64,000 bases of DNA, from the NCBI RefSeq assembly GCF_047948215.1, contig NC_134458.1, positions 86,383,260-86,447,259 on the forward strand, given 5' to 3'. Origin of the DNA: Lycorma delicatula. Taxonomy: Eukaryota > Arthropoda > Insecta > Hemiptera > Fulgoridae. Below the pieces are notes generated by a model. That model worked only from the letters and a program-made list of their open reading frames with translations, made no database searches and had not been told where the DNA came from. The translations under genes were made by a program, and so were the position numbers. How positions within the stretch are numbered: position 1 is the first letter of the stretch; every line of letters starts with the position of its first letter. Shown piece after piece: positions 51,131-63,800 of the stretch.

Positions 51131-51213
51131 TCCAAGATGGCCGACCACCGCCATCTTGAATTAATGACGTCAGTAGTGACGTTTCAAGATGGCGGACAGC
51201 CGCCATCTTGGAA
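51131..51213. promoter_or_regulatory. Right terminal YY1/Pho-type hairpins and CRE
   Basis: CAAGATGGCGGACAGCCGCCATCTTG-type hairpin at 51185-51210 and a looser one at 51133-51158, with TGACGTCA at 51165-51172 between them. One hairpin fewer than at the left end. Confidence 0.6.
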
Positions 51214-51245
51214 AAAGGCGACAGTACCACCATTTCCGTACTACT

Positions 51246-51251
51246 CTCTAA
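51246..51251. repeat. Polinton target-site duplication, right
   Basis: CTCTAA, identical to 27504-27509. Confidence 0.95.
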
Positions 51252-51606
51252 GTAGTACATATTTGTCCAGCTCTCAAAATCCCTTAGGAGATCTTTATTG
51301 AAAATACAAGCAGCATATTACCAAATAATCACTTTGTGATAGATTGCTGAAATATATGCTACAACAAACTTTTCTACTAGACAGTAAAGAGCCATTCGAG
51401 AAATGGCTCAGGCTCCCTTAAGGATGACACTCACTCATCCCTAAAATTACTTGCCGAGTGGAATTATCCAAATTAACTACAAACCATCACGTCAGCTACC
51501 CACTAGAGATTATAGATAATTGTAATATTTATTTGTAAGAAATACATTTCTAAATTGTTTTTTAGACACCTACTCTATTCTACTTATTATTCCTTGTTTC
51601 TCTTTA

Positions 51607-51654
<48 letters not shown>

Positions 51655-52430
51655 TATGTGTATATATACATACATACATATAATATTATCTGAACAATAT
51701 ATAACACGTATCAGTATTAAACTATTTACATGATAAAAAATGTATCTTTCGGAGAGTGCATTTCTTTATTACATAACATTATTATTAAACATTTATACCT
51801 GGAGAATACTATTGTGTATTACCATATTGCAATATTTATTCATAAAATACTCGGTAAATTTATTATTTTAGGTTTTTATTTTATTCTAATAATATACGTA
51901 CATTCCCACGTGTGCTTGATTCATATTGAACTCAATTTTATTCAATTCATGTTACAGTAAACGCACATTAGTTTTATTTTTTATTGAAAATTATATTTCT
52001 TTTAATTTTACTGATTGACATTTAACTTTTTTCTGTTAAAGTACGCTACGATATATAGACTTTTAATATTGTGATAAATTACCCTGGTGAATAAAGTAAT
52101 GCGGGTAATGTAAAATTTCTTACAAAAGTGATTAATTATTAATTAATAAATATTATTAACATTAATTTGTTACAGTTTACTATATGTCACAGCGTTTCTT
52201 AAATTTATGTTAAATGAAATTCACATCAGGCACTAAGAATAATTGATTTTTCTGAAAGTAATAATATATATTATACAGTTATTAAGTATACAGAACAGAG
52301 TAAAGGTATCAGTTGTAAAATTTAATATCATTGCATTTATGAAAGCTATGTGTACTATTTGTGACTGTAGGATACACGAATAATGAATGGAACAAAAAAC
52401 ACCTTCGTATCTGATCATAAGTATAAAAAT
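51252..52430. other. AT-rich flank, (TA)n microsatellite
   Basis: A (TA)n tract at about 51608-51651 is followed by CATA-type repeats. No gene recognised; the frames at 51730-51960 and 52233-52575 show no motif. Confidence 0.5.
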
Positions 52431-52439
52431 TTTTTACTA

Positions 52440-52735
52440 ACTGGAAGCCAACAGACGCACTATATTTCAACCAATCACAGTTATTCATTGAGTAACCAAT
52501 CACAGCCCGGAAAAACTTGACCGATCGGAACGCACTAGATTTCAACCAATCACAGCCCGGAAAGAACCTGATCAATCAGAATGCACTAAATTTACACCGA
52601 TCACGGTTTATCTTTTAGAAACCAACCAAAATCTGAAAAATTAGAACGCAATAAATTTCAATCGATTATCAGTTTCTCCTTCAGTAACTAATCACAGCCC
52701 CGTAAGTAACTAACCAATCAGAACGCATTTCTTTT
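52440..52735. repeat. Degenerate tandem repeats with CCAATCA cores
   Basis: About six copies of a ~45-bp unit around TTTCAACCAATCACAGCCCGG and AGAACGCACTA. The repeated ACCAATCA is a CCAAT-box-like sequence. Function unknown. Confidence 0.65.
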
Positions 52736-53700
52736 TTCTTTTGACTTTCATCCTTATTTCTTCTGAATTGTTTTGTTGTTTGCTAACATTAATCAACAGA
52801 AGAAATCATTAAAACGTTAAATTAAGTAAAAATATTCATTATATAAAACTTATTTTATTCATTATTTTTAATAAAATATAAAATACAACTACTTTTTTTT
52901 GCAATAAAGAAAAGGCAAAACTACCTGTAAGTTTCAAAAACTGATATATTTCTAAATCTATTTAACGAAACTTGGAAGGTAAAAAAATATTCATCTACTA
53001 GTGTGAGACAAACGATTTATTTTTACAGTAAGGATTGGCGTTATTTGTATATGTAAGTAATGTATTTAAAAATAAACTTCTTATAATAATTATTTATAAT
53101 ATATATATATATATATATTATTAAAAAAATAATTTATTTTTTTAAATAAAACAAAAAAACTACTGTTGATGAAAATTACTGTTTATTTATTCCTCAGAAT
53201 TCAGAAAAACTTGCAACAAATCAATAAGAAAGGGAAGTAATTTTAAAATACAGTTTACCCATACACGTTTTTACATATACACATGAAATACATTTCTTTT
53301 AAAAAGTAACAAAAATATTCCTATAATTCTATAAAAAAAAAACTTGCGGAATAGAAATATTTCAAATTTAACTCAAACATGTTAGTTTGATAGTGAAATT
53401 TTTATCCTTCAAAACGGATATAAAATTACAGTAAATTTCATAATAAATTTAAACTTTTCGACCGTAGATTCAAAATTAACCGAATTCTGTGAATCAAAAT
53501 AAAACTGATTCATAAAAAAAAAACTTTAAAAGATAAATGTAATAATTTTTTAAATCGGCGCCAAGCTAAAGCCAAACAGTTTTCCAGTCTTCAATTTGGC
53601 AATGACTTGAAAACATTATAATTAAAACAATAAATTAAATAGTATTAGAGTTCATGTTTATTTACTTTTTACATGAATGCTAAGAAAGGGGTCCAATGTA
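52736..53700. other. AT-rich sequence, no gene seen
   Basis: Contains a short (TA)n at 53098-53118 and homopolymer runs only. Confidence 0.5.
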
Positions 53701-54094
53701 TTTAGGGTGTATGTATCTATGCACGTTTGTTCCAGCGAACAGCTCAACGGCCGAACGGATTTAGATGTATGACCGGGCACTGGAATCCATACGTTACCGG
53801 GAGTATCATAGGCTATTTAAATATGTATACATTTATATATATATAAAACTATATGTGCTAGTGGAGATTTGCCGGATGAAGCACACACTTTAATGAATTG
53901 AATTAATGTACTATATACGGTGTTGTTGAATTTGAACTGAATGATTCAAATCAATCGAATGAATAATATGACAAAAAAGAAATAAATTTACGTTATATAA
54001 AATAAAATTTTAAAAATTCTGTTTAATAATAATGGGCTTCCCGTAGGGACTGCGTGTGAGGCTAGAGTGGTGAGCGATGCAGCACCTCGTGCGA
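53701..54094 (+). pseudogene. 5' remnant of a helicase-bearing mobile element
   Basis: CGAACAGCTCAACGGCCGAA, TTACCGGGAGTATCATAGGC and CGTAGGGACTGCGTGTGAGG are phrases of a repeat leading up to the Pif1-like helicase remnant at 54616. The GCACCTCGTGCGAGGCTAG motif is interrupted by the SINE at 54095. Non-coding here. Confidence 0.4.
54081..54094. repeat. SINE target-site duplication, left
   Basis: AGCACCTCGTGCGA, repeated exactly at 54400-54413. Confidence 0.85.
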
Positions 54095-54399
54095 AACCCA
54101 CCGGGTTGGTCTAGTGGTTAACGCGTCTTCCCAAATCAGCTGATTTGGAAGCCGAGAGTTACAGCGTTCAAGTCCTAGTAAAGCCAGATATTTTTTACAT
54201 GGATTTGAATACTAGATCGTGGATACCGGTGTTCTTTGGGTGGTTGGGTTTCAATTAACCACACATCTCAGGAATGGTCGAACTGAGAATGTACAAAGAC
54301 TACACTTCATTTACACTCATACATATCATCCTCATTCATCCTCTGAAGAATTATCTAAACGGTAGTTACCGCAGGCTAAACAGAAAAAAGAGAAGAGAG
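54095..54399 (+). mobile_element. tRNA-derived SINE (full copy)
   Basis: 305 bp between 14-bp target duplications. The head has an A box (TGGTCTAGTGGTTAACG) and a B box (CGTTCAAGTCC), then a body with ACTAGATCGTGGATACCGGT and TGTGTGGTTAATTGAAACCC read in the opposite sense, and an A/G-rich tail. The same family is present in inverse orientation at 58070-58344, with a partial duplicate at 58385-58569. It interrupts the helicase-type element. Confidence 0.85.
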
Positions 54400-54413
54400 A
54401 GCACCTCGTGCGA
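54400..54413. repeat. SINE target-site duplication, right
   Basis: AGCACCTCGTGCGA, matching 54081-54094. Confidence 0.85.
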
Positions 54414-54615
54414 GGCTAGACCGATCATCACCATCAACCGGTAACAAACGGGTTGCCCTGTGGCGCTGTTTTGGGAGGTGCAATGGGGTGCTCTTATAAT
54501 ATCTCTGCAAACAATCGTCCGATTTTTAAAATTCAAACAAGATATTTGCTAGTACAGTACAAAATCACGATGGAATCAGACCAGAACAAAAATTAACTGA
54601 TATACACAGAAAAAC

Positions 54616-55020
54616 GTGTGGCCTGCGCTACGCCGAAACCAGCTTGAGGCCGGCGAGCTCCCACAAACGGCCTTTGTAGAATTTGATGATGGTAAGAATA
54701 GAGGTAATGCTATCAGATTGAGGATCGAGCCCACTATTATCGAATTTGATGCTTTAGGGGGACACGGCAAAGCGGAACGGCGTATGCTGCCACTAATATT
54801 GTGCTGGGCTGTGACGGTTCATAAACTACAAGGGGCTACCCATAGAGCCGTCTTAGATCTGAGCACTCTCCTCTTTGCCGAGGGCCAGGCCAGCGTAGCA
54901 CTGAGTCGCGTAAGACAGTTGGAGAGTTTAGCCATTAGTTGTTTGGATCCCAGAAAATTGCTGTATGACCCGCACGATAAAAAGTCTCTCGAGGAACTCA
55001 ATCGCTTGAAAAATCTGTAA
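54616..55020 (+). pseudogene. Pif1-like helicase C-terminal fragment
   Basis: 134 open codons with superfamily-1 helicase motifs V and VI: LPLILCWAVTVHKLQGAT and GQASVALSRVRQLESLAI. These are shared by Pif1 and Helitron-type helicases. The ATPase half (Walker A/B) is missing, so only the end of a mobile-element helicase remains. It is less AT-rich than its surroundings. Confidence 0.7.
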
Positions 55021-55938
55021 GTTTAGTTACTTTATTGGTATGCACCAATTAAATAAATAAATTGAAATATTTACAGTTTCCTCATTAGGCTCAGTTCGTT
55101 AAATACGTTATATCCTAAGTTTTCGAATCGTGAATTTTTCTCGATGATCACTAAAATTATTCATTTTAAAAAAACAATTACATAAATTAAAAACACAACT
55201 GACAAAAATATTTAAAAAAATGAATTGAACTAAAAAAAGAAAATAAATCGAACTAAAAAAAGAAAACAAGGTATGGACTAAACATCGTTATACAGTATTT
55301 AATTAAATAAAATAATAGTGACAACCAACTTTCAGACAGTTTTAATTTGTTTAAATGTATTTTTCATGTTGTAGAAATAGCAGGCAGTTAAGGTTGTCTA
55401 ATGATTAAGTTCTCACCGGGTCTTACATCGATAAGAAAATGTTGTCCTGCATCGGAAATATTTAAAGGCAGTCGGGTGGCTCTAAATAGTAATTGTCCTA
55501 TTAAAGAGCTCCGAAAAATATTTATTCTATATTAAATCCTTGTTTTCTGTTTTTTACGTTCGATTTATTTTTTTTTTTTTTTAGTTCAATTCATTTATTT
55601 TTTTTTGGAAGTCGTGCTTTTTAATTTTTATAATTGTTTTTATTATTTATAATTCTGTTTTATTTATTATTCCTTTAAGTTTATTTTTATTTAAAATACG
55701 GGCAGCCCTTCAAAAAATACTGCCTTATGAAAAAAAAAAGCCGTTCAAAAAAAAACGAAAAGCTGAGAAACCTGAGTGTTGATAAGCACGTAAAAACGTA
55801 AGAAAGACGTAAAAGGTTTACTACTAATGCTTTTTGGAATGTGGGTAAATGTAGGCTGTTATTTTTTACCTCTAGTCTGTGCACTTCCATGACCATCTTA
55901 CTTTGTTTTTTTTTTTTAATATGGAAGAAGCTAGCTAT
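55021..55938. other. AT-rich sequence, no gene seen
   Basis: Homopolymer-rich; contains an AAATAAATCGAACTAAAAAAAG type duplication at about 55236-55266. The minus-strand frame 55687-55989 has no motif and runs into the tRNA-derived insert. Confidence 0.5.
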
Positions 55939-55950
55939 ACCACTACAGAA

Positions 55951-55991
55951 GGTGCCTCGGTAGCGCAGTAGGCAGCGCGTAAGTCTCATAC
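55951..55991 (+). pseudogene. Retroposed 5' half of elongator tRNA-Met
   Basis: GCCTCGGTAGCGCAGTAGGC and the following GCGCGTAAGTCTCATA match the 5' half of elongator tRNA-Met up to the CAT anticodon and then stop. The 41-bp insert is flanked by an exact 12-bp direct repeat, ACCACTACAGAA (55939-55950 and 55992-56003). It is thus an insertion of a tRNA half, not a decayed tRNA gene. Confidence 0.8.
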
Positions 55992-56003
55992 ACCACTACA
56001 GAA

Positions 56004-58069
56004 ATATCTTTTACAAAAAATGAAAAATTCATTGAAGTCGGTGCATTTTGCGAAGAGGTTGGCTCGATTGATAACCTCTTTCTTTTTATGAAATCAGAGT
56101 ATATTACTTTATTTGAGTGTAGGTAAAAATTTTAAACTGTTTTTAAAAGCAAGAATTATAAAACCCATTTATGATTTACTTGACTTGTTTGACTTTTTTT
56201 TTACTTTCGAACATATACACCATGTGTTATTAATTAAATAAACATGTATCTAAGATGCAATTACGTAAGTAAAATTTAGAATGCTCAGTTAACAGTTGGT
56301 GGGGATGAATTGCGACTGGCTTTATGTTATCTTCAACATCCTGTGGCGGTATATTATCCCAAATAAACTAATCCAGTGTAAACTAATCCATTAATATATC
56401 CCGGTACACTAATCCAGTGTATTATTAGCAGTGCCAACACTACTTCAAACGACTCAGGTAGAATTATTACCCATCTTTATTTACGATTTCTAAATTTTGA
56501 CGGTAATACCTTATTCAATAACTGTAACCTATTTATTTTTACTCTCAAAAGAGTAGCCTAAATATTTAGTAGACGTAATCATTCATAACGTTTTCTAATT
56601 CAAGCTAAATATGGTGAAAGTTTTTTTTCCGGCAATTGTTCTGTATTAGACGGTTCTTATATAGTTTTATCGAAAATAAATTACCATATGGAATTCAAAC
56701 AATTACTGGTTTTCATTTTCAGGATAAAACATAGAATAAAATTTAAAAATAAGTGTATTTTATGTTTGAAAAATATTTATGAAAGGATATGAAAAAATAA
56801 AGATACAAATAAATTATAGTATTAAACAAATCTATTGTACTTTATTAAACAAATTATTGAAATAATATTGTAATAAACAAGATTTATCAAATCGCAGATC
56901 AAAGAGATTTATCAAAGATTAAGTATTAATATTTACCATGGAAATACTCAAAATGAAAAATTTACGTCTGTCGTAACAAAAAAAAAATATATATAAAACT
57001 CCGGGGACTACCGCCACGTAAAAACTACAATAACTGATGAAAGAGTAAGATAGGCAAAATCACGACATGAGCTAATATTTCATCTTTAATAACGTAAAAT
57101 AATATCTTTCTGCCTAATTTCACGGAATACTGAGCTCGACAACGACGTTAAAAATAAATTTTCATCACACAAAATCAACTTCAAAATGCAGATTTACGTG
57201 ATACTTTTCTCCTAATCAATTACCCTCGATAATTTCTTTAATGTACGTAGTTACGTAGGTATTCGTTACAATAATTGATTCTCTCATTGCATTTGTTTTA
57301 GTGGTCTAGAAAAATTAACAGAAGTAATATAAATGAAATTACGGGCAAATTTAAAACAATTTTTACAATCTGTGAAATATATAAAAAAACAATTTTTTAT
57401 GCACCAACATTTTTATCTTAAAACTGTAAACGAGAAAACGTTCAAAAACCGTTCATAGAGATTTACTTAAAATCTAAAGCAGTCTGTAATTCCGACTGTC
57501 AAACAATCATTATCATTAAAACCGGAGGAATAAATTTTTTTTAAATATGTAACATATATATAATTATATAAAATAAATAAGTGGAAAAATTGTAATGAAG
57601 AAATACTAATATCAATTAATAAATAAACCGTATCTACGAAATACTACAAAATGATTATTTCTAAAAATGTTTATAAGTTTATAATATAAGTATATAAATA
57701 AAAACAATTATTTATAAAATAAAAAAAATAAAAAGAAACGTCTCCTTTTATGAAAAAACTTCATTGACGAAAACGGAAGGGAATCAATAGTTATTAGCCT
57801 TTACGTACGCGTATTTAAAATCTCTTTTTACTTATCATAAAAATATTACATAGTCATCTCCTCCCTTAAATTTTATTCGAGGAAGGTGATATTTCTATTA
57901 CCGTCCTGATTCATGCTATTTCTATCTTTCTTGAGATAAATTTCCTTTCCAATCTTATCCAACCCGATATAAGGAACGTGCTACAGGTCGTATTGACGTT
58001 TCAACTGTTGAAAATGATTTTAGGCTAACTTTACACTTTCGACTTCTTTCTTTTTCCTGTTTTGCCTCT
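56004..58069. other. AT-rich sequence, no gene seen
   Basis: No coding motif, RNA gene or bounded repeat recognised. Confidence 0.5.
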
Positions 58070-58585
58070 GGGGATTACCGTTCAGATATTACTTCAGAGG
58101 ATGAATGAAGATGATATGTATGAGTGAGTTTTGAAGTAAGTTTTTGTACAGACTCAGTTCGACCATTCCTGAGATGTGTGGTTAATTGAAACCCAACCAC
58201 CAAAGAATACCGGTATCCACGATCTAGTATTCAAACCCGTATAAAAATAACTGCTTTTAATAGGACTTCAACGCTGAAAATCTCTGACTTCCAAATAAGC
58301 TGATTTGGGAAGACGCGTTCACCAATAGACCAACCCGGTGGGTTAATTATCCTTTCCACTGATATTACGTCGATCATTTACGTCGACCATTCCTGAGATG
58401 TGTGGTTAATTGAAACCCAACCACCAAAGAATACCGGTATCCACGATCTAGTATTCAAACCCGTATAAAAATAACTGCTTTTACTAGGACTTGAACGCTG
58501 AAACTCTCTGACTTCCAAATAAGCTGATTTGGGAAGACGCGTTCACCAATAGACCAACCCGGTGGGTTAATTATCCTTTCCACTG
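58070..58585 (-). mobile_element. SINE in inverse orientation with partial tandem duplicate
   Basis: The copy at about 58070-58344 is the reverse complement of the SINE at 54095-54399 (A box in CCAATAGACCAACCCGG, B box in GGACTTCAACGC). A 201-bp part, 58161-58361, is duplicated almost identically at 58385-58585, separated by 23 bases. The duplicate starts inside the SINE, so a segmental duplication rather than a second insertion is likely. Confidence 0.8.
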
Positions 58586-58920
58586 GGATTGCCTAAATCG
58601 ATACTATTTAATTCTTAGAGCAGCAGTTCTATTTATTTGTTTGCTTTTATTCTACGTATAAACACTTTTAAAGAATTTTCCTTTTGTAAGTATTGTTTAT
58701 TTGTTAAAAGTTATTTCTTCATACAATTTTTTAATTTAATTTATTGTTGTTTTTTTATGCGCTATTTCTTTATTATCTATTACACTTGGGTGTGATGAGG
58801 TCGGGGGCACTCCTTTTATGCGTCCGATGGTGTTCTGTGGTAAGGGGTATGTGGTAAGTATGTTGTATGTCAGTGACTGTTTATAACTGTCTGTATTGTT
58901 GAGGGATGTGTCTATGATGT

Positions 58921-59026
<106 letters not shown>

Positions 59027-59724
59027 ATGGTGTGCGATTGGTGTGTTGCTGTTGTATGCTGAGTAAGTTTTGAAGAATGTGTCGTTGTTAAGGGGATGGG
59101 TGTGACTTGTGATGTGTAGCGACGTATGTACTTTGTGGTTGCTGTTAACTGGTGTTGCGTATATGGTGCGCTTTTGCCTTATGTGATTTTGTTCGTGTGT
59201 GTGACTTTCTGAGTGGCGTTTGATTGCGTATGTGGGCGTTTTATCCCCTTCCTGATGAAATGCACATCAGCTGTACCAGGTACGGGGTGCCAGGGGTGGA
59301 AGTTTAGTGGGTAGTGCGCAGGAATACAATGTGCACCTAATATCATCTTGCGGAACCTGTTAGCGAGTTCGACATTACTTTGATGCCCATAAATCTGTAA
59401 ATGGGGTTCCTCCCATTCTCTTTAAATCGTCTTTAAAATCTCTTTAAAATCGTCAAAATTTACATTGAAGATATAATAAGGAAAATATTATTAAAAAGAG
59501 AGAAAGGAATAAGTATTGGAAGATGAAAAGTAAGATCATAACAATTTGCTGATGATACAGTAATTTAAGTTGCTGGCATGCACCATCAGCATTTTTAAAA
59601 ATTGTTAACAGCCTGTAGAAGGAAGGTGAAAAGTACACGAAAATCATCTAACAAACAACGAAATGGCGGCAGCGGCTTCACTGTGCGAGTTTTTAGTGTC
59701 TAGCAGTACCGAGCACTAGTACAG

Positions 59725-60863
59725 AGTGTTCCAAATGTGACGCAACCTTACGGAAAATGTTTTCTTCTTTTGTTGCTGGTGTAATTGAAGAAAAATAGGT
59801 TACACAATGCAGCAGAATGTTCATTGTCTCCCAATATATTAAATGTGGCAGTTATACCCGGAACCAGAATGCCTTTACAGAAAAGTACGTATGGATGCAC
59901 CAAACAAGTCCTCCATCAAGCGGCTGTACGACAAGTTCCAAGTGACAGGGAATGTGGCAGATGCAGTCAAAAATGTTCGACCGAAAGTGCTAACACCATA
60001 AAAATTGATCGACTTGCAAGCTGCATATTCCGTTAGTCCCAAAAAGTCTGTGCGACGCCTATCTAGCTAGTCATGTCTCTCTGTCGGTAGTTTTCACACG
60101 GCACTGAGCAAGTGTCTGAAGATGAATCCATACAGAATTCGACTTGCTACCTGCGAAAACTGGAAAACGTGTAGCTCTCTGTCAGTGGTTACCATCTTTA
60201 ACAAAAGATGGGGAAGAACTCGACGATTGGTTCGGTCTGACAAGGCATGGTTCCACCTTGATGGATACGTGGATGCACAGAATTCACACATTTTGACACT
60301 AAACGTATTTAGTGTACGGAGAATCAACTTCAGCTGCACGTCTCCTATACACGGACAAAAAGTGGGTGTTTGATGTCCTATTTCATGTAGGCGAATCTTC
60401 ATGACACTCTTTCATGGGAAAGTGAACAGTAAGCGCTACATAAGGATGGTGTAACAATATTTGAATACTATATCTCCAGACCGTCTAGAGCACACATAGT
60501 TTCAGCTGGACAATGTTATGACTCATACAGTCAACAACACTACGACTTTCTTGGATCAATGTATTCATGGACAAGTGATTTCGAAGGGGTTGTGACCCCC
60601 TCGGTCTCCTGATTTATCCCCTGCTGACTTTTTCTTGTGAGGACACCTTAATGATGCCGCTTACAAAACTCATCCTCACACCATTACTGATTGCAGAGCG
60701 AAATCGAACGATGTGTCGCTGTAATTGCTCAACAAACGTTACAACATGTATTTAAGAGCATACAACTTGTATTCAATTATGTGAATCGCAAAATGGGGTC
60801 TACCTTCAACAACTATTGTAACTTACTCATTTTCCCAGAAAGTTACTTCACTTTTTGAACACT
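59725..60863 (+). pseudogene. Second mariner-like transposase copy, decayed
   Basis: A transposase remnant with SDKAWFHLDGYVDAQNSH (DDE block) and downstream LSPADFFL-like wording (LSPADFFL, about 60616-60640) in broken frames. Imperfect inverted ends: AGTGTTCCAAATGTGACG at the left and AGTGTTCAAAAAGTGAAG read from the right. A TA flanks each side within a few bases. Dead. Confidence 0.65.
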
Positions 60864-63800
60864 AATATCCGTAAAGTGTGAAATCCAGTATTACGAACTT
60901 TAAGTCTTTCGTTATTTTACCCCGCTCGTCAACGTGCCAACATGGTCTCCCCTATGTATGTTGGCCTGTTCTTGGTCTTCTACCTCTGGACCCCGTTGAC
61001 CGATTTTTTCAAACTTTGTAGACAGCTACTACCCTCGGGAGGAAATAATATATTAAATTTTTGAAAAAAATGGAAAAATATGGGATGTTTTGGCCGAAAT
61101 AAAATTTCAAATATTTACTAGGGCGCTTTAGCAAAGCATCTTTCTGACAAAAGTCGAAGTTTTTTATCAAGATCACATGATTACCAAAAATTTTTATTTA
61201 TTATTCCCCCTCCACAAAAAATGAGATATTTTTCTTCTTTTTGTAGCTATAAATCGCTTAAAGGAGTTAATGATAGTTTTTTGCATCGATATTTTCTACA
61301 TATTATTTTAATTAAAGAAAAATATTTTAATTTATTTTGAATGTAAATCCATCTCTCAAGTTACTCATTGCATTATTTTATAATTATGGCTATAGCTTAG
61401 TATTTTTGAAACAATCTTAAATTTTTTTTAAATTTAATTTATCATCACCACTTAGGGATTATTTTTTTTAAAAATTCATTTTACCCGAATGCTTCTTCTC
61501 GAGTATGGGAGCCTCAAAAATGAAAAAAAAAAAAAAGTTTTGCAATTTATTTTTAATGCTCAAAACGTATTTTATTAATATATAGAGGTCACTAAAATAA
61601 CTTAATACCTTCTCACCTGATGAAAAAGCTTTCTACTTTTTTTAAAATCGAAAAAGTTTTTTAAATTTCGATTTTAATCTATTTAAAAACAATTTTAGTG
61701 AATATTTTACTCATTAAAAAACATCCTGACGAATGAGCCCTCAAATTTTCAAATGAGTTTTTTTAACATAAAGATACAAATAGACATTAAAATGATTGAA
61801 TCGAAAAAATGAATTGCATAACTCGACCAGTGTAGCCGGAAAGCTATGCAATATCATATGTTTGTAAATATCTCAAGTAAAATACAGCAGACGTTGGTAA
61901 AATTTCAATCATGTACGAGTAAATTGCTAAAGTAAATTATCTATTTTTTCAGTTTAGTAAAAACTAAGTTTCGTTAATTGCGTAGTTTTTTTACAAAAAG
62001 TGAAAGAAAAAAAAATCGAGGTAACAGCATAAATAAAGATAGCCATTTTGCTTTATTATTATATGGAAAGCAGAAATAACACGAAAATAAACCGCTTCGT
62101 ACAAATAATATTTACAGAGTTAACTTAATTATATATAATCGATAAATGATGTGGATTACAGGTGAAAATCCGTAATCAAAAATTTGAAAAATGAAAAATC
62201 TTTAATTACATACGTACAGTACAGGGATAGTCGCTACAAAAAATGACTTGCTTTCTCTTGTGAAAACTGAAGTATAATAAAATCTTCTATAAAATACCTT
62301 ATACCTAAAGCACTATTGACCTGAATTGATCAGTGAAATACAAAAAAAATTAAATTTAGTCTTTTCTATAATAAATTCTTCTCTGAGGAACCTATAAATT
62401 TATAGGTTTATTCAGCGACTGAAAACATCACTTTACGAAAAATTACGCTGTAAAGTACAACAGTGTCTGTTTGAGCATTTACCTTTTTACCAAATAATGA
62501 AGTCATATGGATAAATTTACACCTCAAATTTCAAAGAAAATATTGGACAAAATAAAATTAAGATCGGCTCAGTGGTTCTTGAGTTTTAAGCAAACATAGA
62601 TACAAAAAATAAACATATATACGTACAAACATACATATTGACACTGCGGTTTATAAATAAATATTTGTTTAACATCATTATTTCACAATTTCAAAGATTT
62701 GTCTGGAAGATTTAAATGCAACACCCTAACATTAACAGAAAAAACGTTTATCTCAACTGAACGCGTGAAAAATGTTCTTTTTTTAACAAAATCATTTTTG
62801 TTTCAGAAACGAATATATTTTAATCGACCCTCGTTTTGAAGATGAAAAAATATATGATGGAAGAAAACAGTAAAAAATGTAGCATTCTTGAAAAAAAGAT
62901 ATCTGGCAACAAACAAAAATATCAATATGGAAATGAGAAGAGAAAATATTTTTTAAATGTTATACTTTTCTGGAATATGGACGTTTAGAAACATTGTAAA
63001 TGAAAAAGTTTTGAGATACGGATGTAGAGGAATGTAAGAAATAAATTGGGTCGCATAAAGTAACTGGTATAGATTTTTTTAACATAAAGAAGAAAGAAAT
63101 ATTTTATATACAGTAAGGGGGAAAAAGCCAATCGGATACGACGTATATTTAGAAAAGAAAACTACTTACAAAATTCAATAATAGAGAAGGAATGGTAACT
63201 GGAATAAAAAGAAGAAGAAGAGAAGATATGGGATGTAAATAAATTTGAATAATGAAGGAAATTACAAGGATATGAGGAGAGAAGTTCAAGAAAGAGAAAA
63301 ACGGTGAAAAAAATTTGGTGAAAATTACCAAAAAAGTCACGAAACCCGTCTTCGTACCCGTTAAGCACAGTTTATGATGAATATTAGGCGTTCAGAAGTT
63401 ATCAGGCCGGTAAAAGGTGATGGTGGAAAGAAATAAACCTTATTCCATAAGTTTTAGTCCATATAGATTTATTTAAAACACATGAAATAATATTAAGATA
63501 AATATGTCGGAGAATAAAGTACAGTGGAGTATCTTCCGACAAAACGATGAGAATATTCTTTAGAATATCTGTATTTTTAGTAGTTTTAAGAAATGTACTA
63601 TTACTTGTAATGTTTTGTAAAATAAGGTTTAAATTGTTTTATTGCGGTAGGCTTAGGCCTAGGTAGGCACATGGTTGTCAACGTAGTCGGGATCCCAGGA
63701 CGATAGGGGTATCATAAAATTAATAAGGAAAAGGAAATATGCAGTAGGTATATTATTTTAGAATATTGAGAAAAAGTAGTCTTGCTTTGGAACTCAGATC

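Larger units (their letters stand above)
27510..51245. mobile_element. Complete Maverick/Polinton (endogenous virus-like element)
   Basis: The element is 23,736 bp with TIRs of about 1.2 kb, termini AGTAGTACGG...CCGTACTACT and a perfect 6-bp target duplication. It holds the full Polinton core set: protein-primed DNA polymerase B, retroviral-type integrase with chromodomain, FtsK/HerA-type packaging ATPase, adenain-like protease, penton-like minor capsid and double-jelly-roll major capsid. It also has PLA2, fibre-like, BIR and RING genes. All recognised core genes except polymerase, protease start and one glycoprotein-like frame are single open frames. TIRs are close to identical apart from a 30-bp indel and small repeat-length changes. 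This indicates a young insertion. Confidence 0.95.
50033..51245. repeat. Polinton right terminal inverted repeat
   Basis: Reverse complement of 27510-28748 with the same internal parts. It lacks the extra 30-bp hairpin of the left end. The outer end is CCGTACTACT at 51245. Confidence 0.93.
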
